Assembly: GCA_005223045.1 (NCBI GenBank)
Contig: NJBM01000005.1
Span: 186,001-250,000, forward strand
Length of the DNA: 64,000 bases
Origin: Planctomycetes bacterium B3_Pla
GTDB lineage: Bacteria; Planctomycetota; Phycisphaerae; Sedimentisphaerales; Anaerobacaceae
Direction of reading: 5' to 3'
The position numbers and the translations under genes were made by a program. Shown here in pieces: positions 50,062 to 58,605 of the stretch. Positions within the stretch are counted from its first letter, which is position 1, and every line of letters begins with the position of its first letter. The notes beneath the pieces are model-generated. The model did no database searches and had not been told where the DNA came from. It was given only the letters and a program-made list of their open reading frames with translations.

Positions 50062-50062
50062 A

Positions 50063-51205
50063 ATGATTAAACTCGATGGAATGTTGATGATAGGTTCTGC
50101 CGGAGCCAACGTGGGCAAAACTGAGCTGGCCTGCGCGATTCTCAGGAAATTCGGCAACAAGAGCGAGGATATAGTAGGAATCAAGGTCACAACCATAAAA
50201 GAGAAAGATGGGCAATGTCCTCGCGGCGGCGAAGGCTGCGGGGTCTGCTCCTCGCTGGAAGGGGTGTACTGCATTACCGAAGAAACCGACCGCACTTCGG
50301 GTAAAGATACGGCGAGACTTCTTGCCGCGGGCGCGAGGCGGGTCTTCTGGGTACGCGTTCTAAAAACACATCTGGAAGACGGATTAGCCTCCCTTCTGGA
50401 GATAATCGGGCCTGGCGTAACTTCGATTTGCGAGTCAAACTCACTGCGCCACGTCGTCGAGCCGGGGCTGTTTCTCATGGCCCACAGGAAAGCCGCAGAG
50501 AATTGGAAAGAGTCGGCCCGGCAGGTAAAGAAATACGCGGACAGAATTGTGGTTTCGGACGGCAGCAGCTTCGACCTTGATATTGACCGGATAAAACTGG
50601 AAGACGGCAAGTGGATACTGAGGGCGCAGGCGACAGCAATAGTAATGGCGGGGGGAAACAGCCTTCGGATGGGTACCGACAAGGGTATGCTGCCGATTGA
50701 AGATCGGCCGATGATCGAGGTAATATGCGAGCAGCTTGGCGGCCGCTTCGAGCAGGTACTCATAAGTGCCGACGACGTAGATAAATTCGCATTTCTCGGT
50801 TGTGAGATTGTCCCGGACAAATCGCCGGGGCACGGACCCTTGATGGGGATAGCTTCGGCCCTGCAAGCCTCGGCCAACGAGCTGAATTTTGTGATCGCCT
50901 GTGATATTCCACGTATCGATCGCGGCTTCATCCGCAGAATGCTCGCCGAAGCAACCGGCAGCAAAGCCGATATTGTCGTTCCAGTCACCGGCGACGGAAA
51001 ATACGAGCCGCTCTTTGCGATCTATCGAAAGAGTGCCATCGAAGCAATAAATAAGGTTCTGTCGGCCGGGAGCCGGAAAATAACCGATGTATTTGCCCTG
51101 TGCCAGGTCAGCTACGTTGAACTGGGTGATGCAGAATGGCTCGTAAACTTGAACACGATGGATGAATACGAGAGATTTCGTAAGAGAACGCAGGCAGGAG
51201 AGTAA
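50063..51205 (+). CDS. MobB-like / MobA fusion for molybdopterin guanine dinucleotide
   Basis: About 380 residues from ATG 50063 with GAGGA before it; the TTG at 50051 lies inside the ribosome site. N-terminal P-loop domain (GSAGANVGKT, 11-20) resembles MobB-type GTPases and carries an unusual cysteine cluster at Cys52, Cys59, Cys62, Cys70. The C-terminal half is MobA: AIVMAGGNSLRMGTDKGMLPI, PGHGPLMGI, VIACDIPRID, EPLFAIYRKSA. Attaches GMP to molybdopterin (Mo or W) in formate dehydrogenase-type enzymes. One nt after wtpC, so part of the operon. Confidence 0.88.
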   Translation: MIKLDGMLMIGSAGANVGKTELACAILRKFGNKSEDIVGIKVTTIKEKDGQCPRGGEGCGVCSSLEGVYCITEETDRTSGKDTARLLAAGARRVFWVRVLKTHLEDGLASLLEIIGPGVTSICESNSLRHVVEPGLFLMAHRKAAENWKESARQVKKYADRIVVSDGSSFDLDIDRIKLEDGKWILRAQATAIVMAGGNSLRMGTDKGMLPIEDRPMIEVICEQLGGRFEQVLISADDVDKFAFLGCEIVPDKSPGHGPLMGIASALQASANELNFVIACDIPRIDRGFIRRMLAEATGSKADIVVPVTGDGKYEPLFAIYRKSAIEAINKVLSAGSRKITDVFALCQVSYVELGDAEWLVNLNTMDEYERFRKRTQAGE

Positions 51206-51253
51206 CGGTGGCAGCAATCAGTTTCGGATCGATTTGGCAGGTAATAGAGAATA

Positions 51254-51853
51254 ATGGCTCACGAAGGTCTTTGGGAACAGCTTGATGGGCTTGACGGCGC
51301 CGAGACGGCGCGGCGAGCGAAATGCCAATATGTGCAAGAGCCGGAGCGGTATGTAGTTACGATGCTGACTGCTGAATACGTGGTTGATCTTTCGGGTCGG
51401 AGCATTCTTGTCGTTCCGTCAGAGCGGCCGGCGGTTTTTCTCGAACAGCTCTGTATCCTTGCCTACCTGATAAACGCCAGGGATATGCCGCCGGTCGGCA
51501 AGCTCGTTAACGGACTGGCCTTGCCGGGCGGGCAGTTTTTCTTTCGAGGTGTACACAACCTGCCCAACTCGAAATTGGAAGAAACGTTCGGTGACCGTCC
51601 CGAAGTTTTGCTTCAGGTTTCAGCGCAGTTTGGCGCCAAAGGCTGCGAATTCGGAGATGCGTCGATTGAGTTGAACGTTTTGCCTCGCGTGCCGTTGACA
51701 ATGGTGGTTTGGCGCCGATGTGAGGAATTTGAGGCCAGAGCGTCAATACTATTCGACAAGGGCGTCGCCGATCAGTTGGCGTTGGATGCACTGTTAGCGG
51801 CTGTAAACCTGGCCGTAAAGGCATTGACAGAGGCTGCTGCTGAGATTTTTTGA
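51254..51853 (+). CDS. DUF3786-family protein
   Basis: 199 residues. The middle (ILAYLINARDMPPVGKLVNGLALPGGQFFFRG) and end (LPRVPLTMVVWRRCEEFEARASILFD) match DUF3786, a domain common in acetogens and other anaerobes with corrinoid C1 metabolism. Function unproven. It sits between the W/Mo operon and the CODH promoter. ATG preceded by GAGA only. Confidence 0.75.
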   Translation: MAHEGLWEQLDGLDGAETARRAKCQYVQEPERYVVTMLTAEYVVDLSGRSILVVPSERPAVFLEQLCILAYLINARDMPPVGKLVNGLALPGGQFFFRGVHNLPNSKLEETFGDRPEVLLQVSAQFGAKGCEFGDASIELNVLPRVPLTMVVWRRCEEFEARASILFDKGVADQLALDALLAAVNLAVKALTEAAAEIF

Positions 51854-51892
51854 ATTCTACGGCGCGGCGTCTGAAATATTCCGGACAAAGGC

Positions 51893-51921
51893 TTGACAAT
51901 ATTTCGACAAGGTGCTAACAT
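51893..51921 (+). promoter_or_regulatory. Promoter of the CODH/ACS operon
   Basis: A near-consensus TTGACA (51893-51898), 17-nt spacer, TAACAT (51916-51921). Transcription would start about 51928, 70 nt before the first ATG. It marks the start of the acs operon. Confidence 0.75.
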
Positions 51922-51997
51922 ACTTGTTTTGTCATAATTGGAACCTATGTCTTTGCGCCTGGGGGTGCTGAGAGATCATTTTGAGAGGTTATTTTTC

Positions 51998-52807
51998 ATG
52001 CCTGTGTTGCAGGGTGTAAAAATTGCAATAGGCGGCAAGGGAGGAGTTGGAAAGACGACGGTATGTGCTATCTTGGCGCAACTGTTTACCGAGAGTGGGT
52101 ACGATGTTCTGGCCATTGACGCCGATCCGGATGTCAACCTTGCCTCGGCGTTCGGCATACCGCACGAGCAAAGTCCTGAGCCGCTTATCAAGATGAAGGA
52201 GCTTATCGCCGAGCGTACCGGCAGCGGAAGAGACACACTTGGGGCCTACTTCAAGCTCAATCCGAAGGTCAGCGATGTGCCGGAAGAATACTGGCTCGAA
52301 GCGAACGACTTGAAACTGCTGGTTTTAGGGGCGATTACCCAGGCCGGGGCGGGTTGCGCGTGTCCGGAAGGGGCATTCCTCAAGGCACTGCTCACGCACA
52401 CCATCTTGCAGCGTAAGGAAGTTGTGATGGTCGATCTGGCTGCCGGCGTGGAATTTATGGGCAGAGCGAGCGTTCAGGGTATCGACGCACTTGTGTTGGT
52501 CGTAGAGCCTGGAGGAAGGAGCATTGAGACGGCTAATAATATGGCGAAAATGGCCAAAAAACTGGGGATTGGATGCGTTGGAGTGATTGTCAACAAGATC
52601 ACGGAAGACTCTCAGATCGAGCTGGTCAAGTCTCAATTGGATGACGTCGTTTTATTGGGGGCCCTCAAATATAGTCCGGGCTTGCAGCAAGCGGATCTCA
52701 AACGTGAGCCGGTGTTTGGGGCCGATGCAGAGGTTACCGAGGAGCTTAAACGGGCTGAAAATCGACTGGCGGAGCTTATCGCGACAGTTAGGAAAAACGA
52801 CGATTGA
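51998..52807 (+). CDS. cooC: CODH nickel-insertion ATPase
   Basis: 269 residues from ATG 51998 (GAGAGG upstream); a frame from 51938 has no start support. SIMIBI-type ATPase that loads nickel into CODH. P-loop GGKGGVGKT at 12-20 with the deviant lysine, and the metal-binding CxC motif as Cys120 and Cys122 (GCACPEG). First gene of the operon. Confidence 0.9.
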   Translation: MPVLQGVKIAIGGKGGVGKTTVCAILAQLFTESGYDVLAIDADPDVNLASAFGIPHEQSPEPLIKMKELIAERTGSGRDTLGAYFKLNPKVSDVPEEYWLEANDLKLLVLGAITQAGAGCACPEGAFLKALLTHTILQRKEVVMVDLAAGVEFMGRASVQGIDALVLVVEPGGRSIETANNMAKMAKKLGIGCVGVIVNKITEDSQIELVKSQLDDVVLLGALKYSPGLQQADLKREPVFGADAEVTEELKRAENRLAELIATVRKNDD

Positions 52808-52899
52808 CAGCATATTAGATTTCCATTATGTAAATGGCCGAACTTATCAATATTTTAGCATGTACACATAGCTGTTAAAGTTCAATATGGGGAGTTTTT

Positions 52900-54834
52900 A
52901 TGGATGCAAAGGAACGTAGTTCTGACAAAGCAGCACAGGAAATGATAGAACGTATGGCCAAAGCCGGGCAGCAGAATGCCTGGGATCGCCTTGACTTACA
53001 AAAGCCGCAATGCGGCTTCGGCAAACAAGGGGTATGCTGCCGAATTTGTGCGATGGGACCCTGCCGGATAACCAAGAAGGCAAAGCTGGGTGTTTGCGGC
53101 GCCGATGTCGATACGATCGTGGCCCGGAATTTTCTGCGGGCCATCGCCGCCGGTGTAGCCGCGCACAGCGATCACGGCCGAACGGTCGCCGAAGTGTTTA
53201 TTGCGACCGCCAGGGGTGAGGCTGCCGATTATAAGCTCAAGGACACTACCAAGCTGTTCAAGCTGGCCGAGGAAATGGGTGTGGAGACCAAGGATCGCTC
53301 GGTCAATGAGATCGGCGTGGATGTTGGGCTTATCGCTCTGGGGGAGTTCGGCAAACCGGAAGGGACGCAGCTAATGGCGCGCCGGGCCCCGGCATCGCGT
53401 CAGGAAATCTGGAACAAGCTTGGAGTCACACCTCGCGCTGTGGACCGGGAGGTTACCGAGTCGCTGCACCGAAGCACGATGGGTGTGGACCAGGACTACA
53501 AGAACATCCTCAACCACGCCAGCCGGGTTGCGCTGGCCGACGGTTGGGGCGGGGCAATGCTCGCTACCGAGTTGCAGGATGTTCTTTTCGGCACGCCCTA
53601 CCCGGGGCGCGGCGAAGTGAACATGGGCGTGCTCAAGAAAGATGAGGTCAACATCATCGTTCACGGGCACGAGCCGATCCTGTCGGAGATGATAGCGGCG
53701 GCGTCCCAGGACGACGAATTGCTGGGCGAAGCGAAGAAGGTCGGAGCCAATGGAATAACCGTTGCCGGAACGTGCTGCACCGCCAACGAACTACTGATGC
53801 GGCATGGCATACCTATCGCGGGCAACTTCCTCAACCAGGAATTGGTCATTGCCACCGGCGCGATAGAGTTGATGGCGGTTGACGTCCAATGCGTCATGCA
53901 GGGATTGTCAACCGTGGCGAGCTGCTACCACACGAAATTGGTTACTACCGCCGACAAGGCCAAAATGTCCGGCATCGAGCATGTCACAATAGATGAAAGG
54001 GATGCGCTCAATACCGCCAAGAAACTGGTCAGGATGGCTATCGACAACTATAAAAACCGTGGCGATGTCTATATTCCCAAGGACAAGAAAGCAGCAGTGG
54101 GCGGTTTCAGCTTCGAGTCCATCAATTATATGTTAGGCGGGAGTTTTCGGTCCAGTTTCAGGCCGCTAAATGACAATATCATTAACGGCAGGATCCGCGG
54201 CATCGTGGGCGTAGTCGGTTGCACTAACCCGAAAATGCCGCAGGACTTGACGCACACAACTCTTACGCGTGAATTGATTAAGAGAGACATCCTCGTGCTG
54301 ACCACCGGGTGCGCAACGATCGCGTGCGCCAAGCAGGGCCTGACGAATCCAAAGGAAGCTCTGGAATTAGCCGGTCCCGGCTTGAGAGAAGTCTGTGAAG
54401 CCGTAGGAATCGCGCCTGTGTTGGCGTGCGGCAGTTGCGTGGACAATACGCGATTGTTGGTCTCATGCAGTGAGTTGGTCCGCGAAGGCGGCCTTGGGAA
54501 CGATATGTCCGAGCTGCCCGTGGCCGGTGTTTGCCTGGAATCGGTTAGTGAGAAGGCCCTGGCTATCGGTCAGTATTTCGTCGCAAGCGGCGCTCTGGTT
54601 GTTTTTGCCGAAGAGGTGATGCCGATATTGGGCAGCGAGAACGTGAGCGATTATCTGTTCAATGGAATTGAAAAGGACCTCGGCGGGCACTGGGCAATTG
54701 AATCCGACCCGGTCAAAGCTGCCGAGATGATAATTGAACATATCGAAGGCAAACGCGATGCTCTGGGAATCAACAAGGAAGCCGAACGCAAACTCTACGA
54801 CATGGAGGACCGGCGGGCGTTGACCGTGGAGTGA
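52900..54834 (+). CDS. acsA: Anaerobic CO dehydrogenase catalytic subunit
   Basis: 644 residues. Ni-Fe CODH that interconverts CO2 and CO and passes CO to ACS. D-cluster Cys38 and Cys46, B-cluster Cys47, Cys50, Cys55, Cys66. C-cluster ligands in VHGHEP (His255/257), GTCCTANE, DVQCVMQG, VGCTNPK, GCATIACAKQG and ACGSCVDNTR. Preceded by GGGGAG. Full length, no truncation. With acsB downstream it belongs to the CODH/ACS-associated type. Confidence 0.96.
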   Translation: MDAKERSSDKAAQEMIERMAKAGQQNAWDRLDLQKPQCGFGKQGVCCRICAMGPCRITKKAKLGVCGADVDTIVARNFLRAIAAGVAAHSDHGRTVAEVFIATARGEAADYKLKDTTKLFKLAEEMGVETKDRSVNEIGVDVGLIALGEFGKPEGTQLMARRAPASRQEIWNKLGVTPRAVDREVTESLHRSTMGVDQDYKNILNHASRVALADGWGGAMLATELQDVLFGTPYPGRGEVNMGVLKKDEVNIIVHGHEPILSEMIAAASQDDELLGEAKKVGANGITVAGTCCTANELLMRHGIPIAGNFLNQELVIATGAIELMAVDVQCVMQGLSTVASCYHTKLVTTADKAKMSGIEHVTIDERDALNTAKKLVRMAIDNYKNRGDVYIPKDKKAAVGGFSFESINYMLGGSFRSSFRPLNDNIINGRIRGIVGVVGCTNPKMPQDLTHTTLTRELIKRDILVLTTGCATIACAKQGLTNPKEALELAGPGLREVCEAVGIAPVLACGSCVDNTRLLVSCSELVREGGLGNDMSELPVAGVCLESVSEKALAIGQYFVASGALVVFAEEVMPILGSENVSDYLFNGIEKDLGGHWAIESDPVKAAEMIIEHIEGKRDALGINKEAERKLYDMEDRRALTVE

Positions 54835-54923
54835 GCATCAAATGGCGAGCAGGTTTACGCGATTTAGAATTCGGATTTCGAGTTTCGATGTCCTGAGTGG
54901 TACAAGATACGAAAGGTAAGTTT

Positions 54924-57110
54924 ATGTCGAAAATCATTGCATCAGCGGCCATACGCGGCGCACATAAAATAGCCGGGCAGGCTGACGAGATTTTAACAAA
55001 GGCAATCAAGGAAAAAGGCGAAGATTGTCAGGTTCAATTCCCCAACACAGGTTATTACATTCCAATCATCTATTCCATGACCGGCAGAGCAGTCGAGAAG
55101 TTGGCTGATTTCAAAGAGGTCATGCGGGAGATCGAGGGCCTGCTGCCCCCAATGGTTGACGATGATCTGTGGGTGCCCTACCTGGGTCATACCCTGGATG
55201 CAGGCATGGCAACGCTCTTTGCCGAAGAGATTATTGAGGCGTGTAAATATCTGATCGGACCCAATCCTGTGGACGATATCTGGCTCGGAGCCGCCGACGA
55301 CATTATCATGCGCGAACGCGGCATCCAGTTTGTGGACGGGACAGCACCCGGATTCGCGGCAATCGCCGGCGCCGCTCCGGACGTGGAAACTGCGGTAGAG
55401 ATTGCCCGCAAACTACAGGAACGTTGCCTGTATGTGTTTATGTCGGCCCACAGCGACGGCACCACTTTTGCCGAGCAACTCGTCGAGGGCGGCGTGCAGT
55501 TAGGCTGGGAAACGCGATTAGTCCCCTTTGGGCGGGAAATCACTTCGGCTATATATTCGCTCGGTTTTGCCAGCCGGGCGGCGCTTAGTTTCGGCGGCGT
55601 TCAGCCAGGCGATTTCAGGCGAAACCTGCTCTACAACAAGAACAGAATATTCGCCTTCGTTATGGCCCTGGGCGAGGTGACCGATGAATGGTACGCCACG
55701 GCTGCGGGCGCTATTAACTATGGCTTTCCCACCATCGCCGACTCCGACATCCCGGAGATTCTCCCGACCGGTATATGCACCTACGAGCACGTGGTCTCGC
55801 AAATTCCGCATGACCAGATCGTCGAAAAGGCCGTCGAGGTTCGCGGCCTGAAGGTCAAGATTACAGAAATACCGATCCCGATCTCTGTTAGCCCCGCCTT
55901 TGAGGGCGAGCGTATCCGCAAGGACGATATGCAGTGCGAGTTTGGCGGACAGAGGACGCCCGCCTTCGAGTGGCTTCGGATGCGGGACATCGGCGACGTC
56001 GAAGACGCCAAAGTCGAAGTGGTCGGGCCTGACATCGATACGCTTGAGGTCGGAGGAAAGCTGCCGTTAGGGATTTTGATCGAAGTGGCCGGAAGGAAGA
56101 TGCAGTCCGACTTCGAGCCGGTGCTGGAACGGCAGGTCCATACGTTCATCAACGAGGCGCAGGGGCTGTGGCACATGGGCCAGCGAGACATCAACTGGGT
56201 GAGAATCAGCAAGGATGCGGCCAAAGCCGGGTTTACATTTGAGCATATCGGCAAACTTCTGCACGCGAAATATCACGATGACTATTCGAGCATCGTGGAC
56301 AAGGTACAGATCAAGATAATTACAGAGGAAAAGCAGGTTGTGGCCTTGCGAGAGCAGGCCCAGGTTGTGTACGCCGAGCGCGATGCTCGATTGGAAGGCA
56401 TGAAGGATGAAGACATTGAGACTTTTTACTCCTGCACGCTTTGCCAGAGTTTCGCTCCGAACCACATTTGCGTAGTCTCTCCGGAGCGGCCCGGTTTATG
56501 CGGCGCCTATAGCTGGCTGGACTGCCGGGCGGCCTACGAAATAACTCCTTCGGGGCCGAATCAGCCTATCTCCAAGGGCACTTCGGTCGAGCCGACCGTC
56601 GGCCAGTGGGACAAGGTAAACGCGTTCGTCCTGAAATCCAGCGGCGGCAATATCGAGCGAATGAGCCAGTACAGCATGATCACCGATCCGATGACGTCCT
56701 GCGGCTGTTTCGAGTGTATCGCTGCGGTGCTGCCGTCCACGGGCGGGATAATGATTGTCAACAGAGAGTATCCCGAGATGACGCCTTGCGGGATGAAGTT
56801 TTCCACGCTCGCCGGGACGGTCGGCGGCGGACAGCAAACGCCCGGGTTCATCGGCCACTCGAAGCACTACATAAATTCCAGGAAATTCATTGCCGCTGAA
56901 GGCGGGATCGGACGTATCGTATGGATGCCGACGATGCTCAAGGAAGAGATCAAAGACTCATTTGCTAAGAGAGCCGAGGAATTCGGGCTCGGCGGCGAAG
57001 ATTTTCTTGCCAGGATCGCGGACGAGACTACGGCGACAACGGAAGAGGAAGTCCTGGAATTCATCACGAAAAACGAACATCCGGCAATAGCTTTGGAACC
57101 GATGTTTTAG
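54924..57110 (+). CDS. acsB: Acetyl-CoA synthase (CO-methylating), bacterial type
   Basis: 728 residues from ATG 54924 (GAAAGGTAAG before it), the same length as Moorella AcsB. Makes acetyl-CoA from CO, a methyl group and CoA. The A-cluster is intact: [4Fe-4S] ligands Cys504, Cys507, Cys516, Cys526, and the Cys593-Gly594-Cys595 motif that chelates the distal nickel. The full N-terminal domain that docks on CODH is present, unlike shorter archaeal CdhC. The 90 nt before it is AT-rich with TACGA-like words. Confidence 0.96.
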   Translation: MSKIIASAAIRGAHKIAGQADEILTKAIKEKGEDCQVQFPNTGYYIPIIYSMTGRAVEKLADFKEVMREIEGLLPPMVDDDLWVPYLGHTLDAGMATLFAEEIIEACKYLIGPNPVDDIWLGAADDIIMRERGIQFVDGTAPGFAAIAGAAPDVETAVEIARKLQERCLYVFMSAHSDGTTFAEQLVEGGVQLGWETRLVPFGREITSAIYSLGFASRAALSFGGVQPGDFRRNLLYNKNRIFAFVMALGEVTDEWYATAAGAINYGFPTIADSDIPEILPTGICTYEHVVSQIPHDQIVEKAVEVRGLKVKITEIPIPISVSPAFEGERIRKDDMQCEFGGQRTPAFEWLRMRDIGDVEDAKVEVVGPDIDTLEVGGKLPLGILIEVAGRKMQSDFEPVLERQVHTFINEAQGLWHMGQRDINWVRISKDAAKAGFTFEHIGKLLHAKYHDDYSSIVDKVQIKIITEEKQVVALREQAQVVYAERDARLEGMKDEDIETFYSCTLCQSFAPNHICVVSPERPGLCGAYSWLDCRAAYEITPSGPNQPISKGTSVEPTVGQWDKVNAFVLKSSGGNIERMSQYSMITDPMTSCGCFECIAAVLPSTGGIMIVNREYPEMTPCGMKFSTLAGTVGGGQQTPGFIGHSKHYINSRKFIAAEGGIGRIVWMPTMLKEEIKDSFAKRAEEFGLGGEDFLARIADETTATTEEEVLEFITKNEHPAIALEPMF

Positions 57111-57190
57111 AGAGCATTCGGTGTGTCTTGCGGCCATTGACGTGAGACACGAAATACGAGAGAAGGAAATACCAATAACGTGAGGAAATT

Positions 57191-58528
57191 ATGGCACTGA
57201 CAGGATTGGACATTTTCAAACTCCTACCAAAAACCAACTGCAAGAAATGTGGTATGCCTACTTGTCTGGCTTTCGCAATGGCGCTCGCCCAGAAACGCGC
57301 CAAACTTGATGATTGTCCCGATGTCTCGCAGGAAGCGAAAGATAAACTCGCTGCCGCAGCGGCGCCGCCAATGCGAAAGGTCGTGTTCGGCGCCGGCGAG
57401 GCCGAGGTCCGGATCGGGCAGGAAACGGTTGTGTTCCGCCACGAAGAGAAATTTCATAGCCCGACGGTTCTGGGCGCAACCGTTTCGGACAAGCTCGGCG
57501 GCGACGAACTGACCAAACGCATCGAGGCCGTCAACGCACTACAGTTCGAGCGGGTCGGCACTAAGATAGGGGCCGGGGCCGTTGCGGTCGTCAACGACAG
57601 CGGCTCACCCGATTCTTTTGCCAAGACAGCAACGGCAGTGAAAGAAAACTGCGAGCTTGCGATGATCTTAGTGAGTGACTCGCCTGAAGCAATGGCCGCG
57701 GCGGTCGCTCAGGTCAAAGACGCTGTGCCGCTTCTGTCTCATGCTTCGCTCGATACGGTCTCGAAGATGGCAAAGATCGCAAAAGATAACGGCTGTCCAC
57801 TCGTAGCAAAGGCCAAATCGATTGAGGACCTTGCCGAGCTTTCTGAGAAGATAAAGGCCGAAGGAGTCGAGGACATCGTACTGAGCCTTGAATCTCCAGG
57901 CCTGCGAGAGAAACTGTTCGATCACTCAAAGGTCCGGCTCCTGGGTCTCAAGAAGGTCTTCAGGCCGTTGGGATACCCGATGATTTCGTTTGTCACAGAC
58001 GGCGACGCCGACGCGCAGGCCGCTTCGGCTATAAGTCTGATCTGCAAGTACTCCGGCGTAGTAATCGTCGATACCGTGGAACAGTATGCGTTTTTGGCGA
58101 TGCTCACGACCGTGATGAATGTGTTTACCGACCCACAGAAGCCCGTCCAGGTGGAGCCGAAAGTGTATCCCATCGGCGAACCTGATCAGAATTCGCCGGT
58201 GATGTTTACGACCAACTTCTCGCTGACGTATTACACCGTTGAATCGGATGTCGAGGCCAGCAGGATCCCGAGCTATATCCTCGTGGTCGATACCGAAGGC
58301 ACAAGTGTGCTGACTGCATATTCCGGGGACAAGCTCAACGAAAAAACGGTGGCCGACGCTATGGCTAAATTCGGCGTCGAGGACCTCGTCAAGCACCGCA
58401 AGCTGATTATTCCGGGCTATGTCGCCGTGATGAGCGGAAAACTCGAAGAGGCCACGAACTGGGAAGTTATGGTCGGCCCCAGGGAGTGTTCGATGCTGCC
58501 CAAATATCTGCAGGAAGTCTGGAACTGA
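57191..58528 (+). CDS. acsC: Corrinoid iron-sulfur protein, large subunit
   Basis: 445 residues. The N-terminal [4Fe-4S] motif is Cys17, Cys20, Cys25, Cys42 (NCKKCGMPTC ... DDC). A TIM barrel in the middle and the C-terminal B12-binding domain (VVDTEGTSVLTAYSGDKL) follow. Carries the methyl group on cobalt between AcsE and AcsB. Pairs with AcsD. Confidence 0.95.
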   Translation: MALTGLDIFKLLPKTNCKKCGMPTCLAFAMALAQKRAKLDDCPDVSQEAKDKLAAAAAPPMRKVVFGAGEAEVRIGQETVVFRHEEKFHSPTVLGATVSDKLGGDELTKRIEAVNALQFERVGTKIGAGAVAVVNDSGSPDSFAKTATAVKENCELAMILVSDSPEAMAAAVAQVKDAVPLLSHASLDTVSKMAKIAKDNGCPLVAKAKSIEDLAELSEKIKAEGVEDIVLSLESPGLREKLFDHSKVRLLGLKKVFRPLGYPMISFVTDGDADAQAASAISLICKYSGVVIVDTVEQYAFLAMLTTVMNVFTDPQKPVQVEPKVYPIGEPDQNSPVMFTTNFSLTYYTVESDVEASRIPSYILVVDTEGTSVLTAYSGDKLNEKTVADAMAKFGVEDLVKHRKLIIPGYVAVMSGKLEEATNWEVMVGPRECSMLPKYLQEVWN

Positions 58529-58605
58529 AGCGTCGTGCGTGATGCGTATTGCGTGTCGCGCACTGCCCGATACGACATACGACAAACGTGATACACAATA
58601 CGAGA

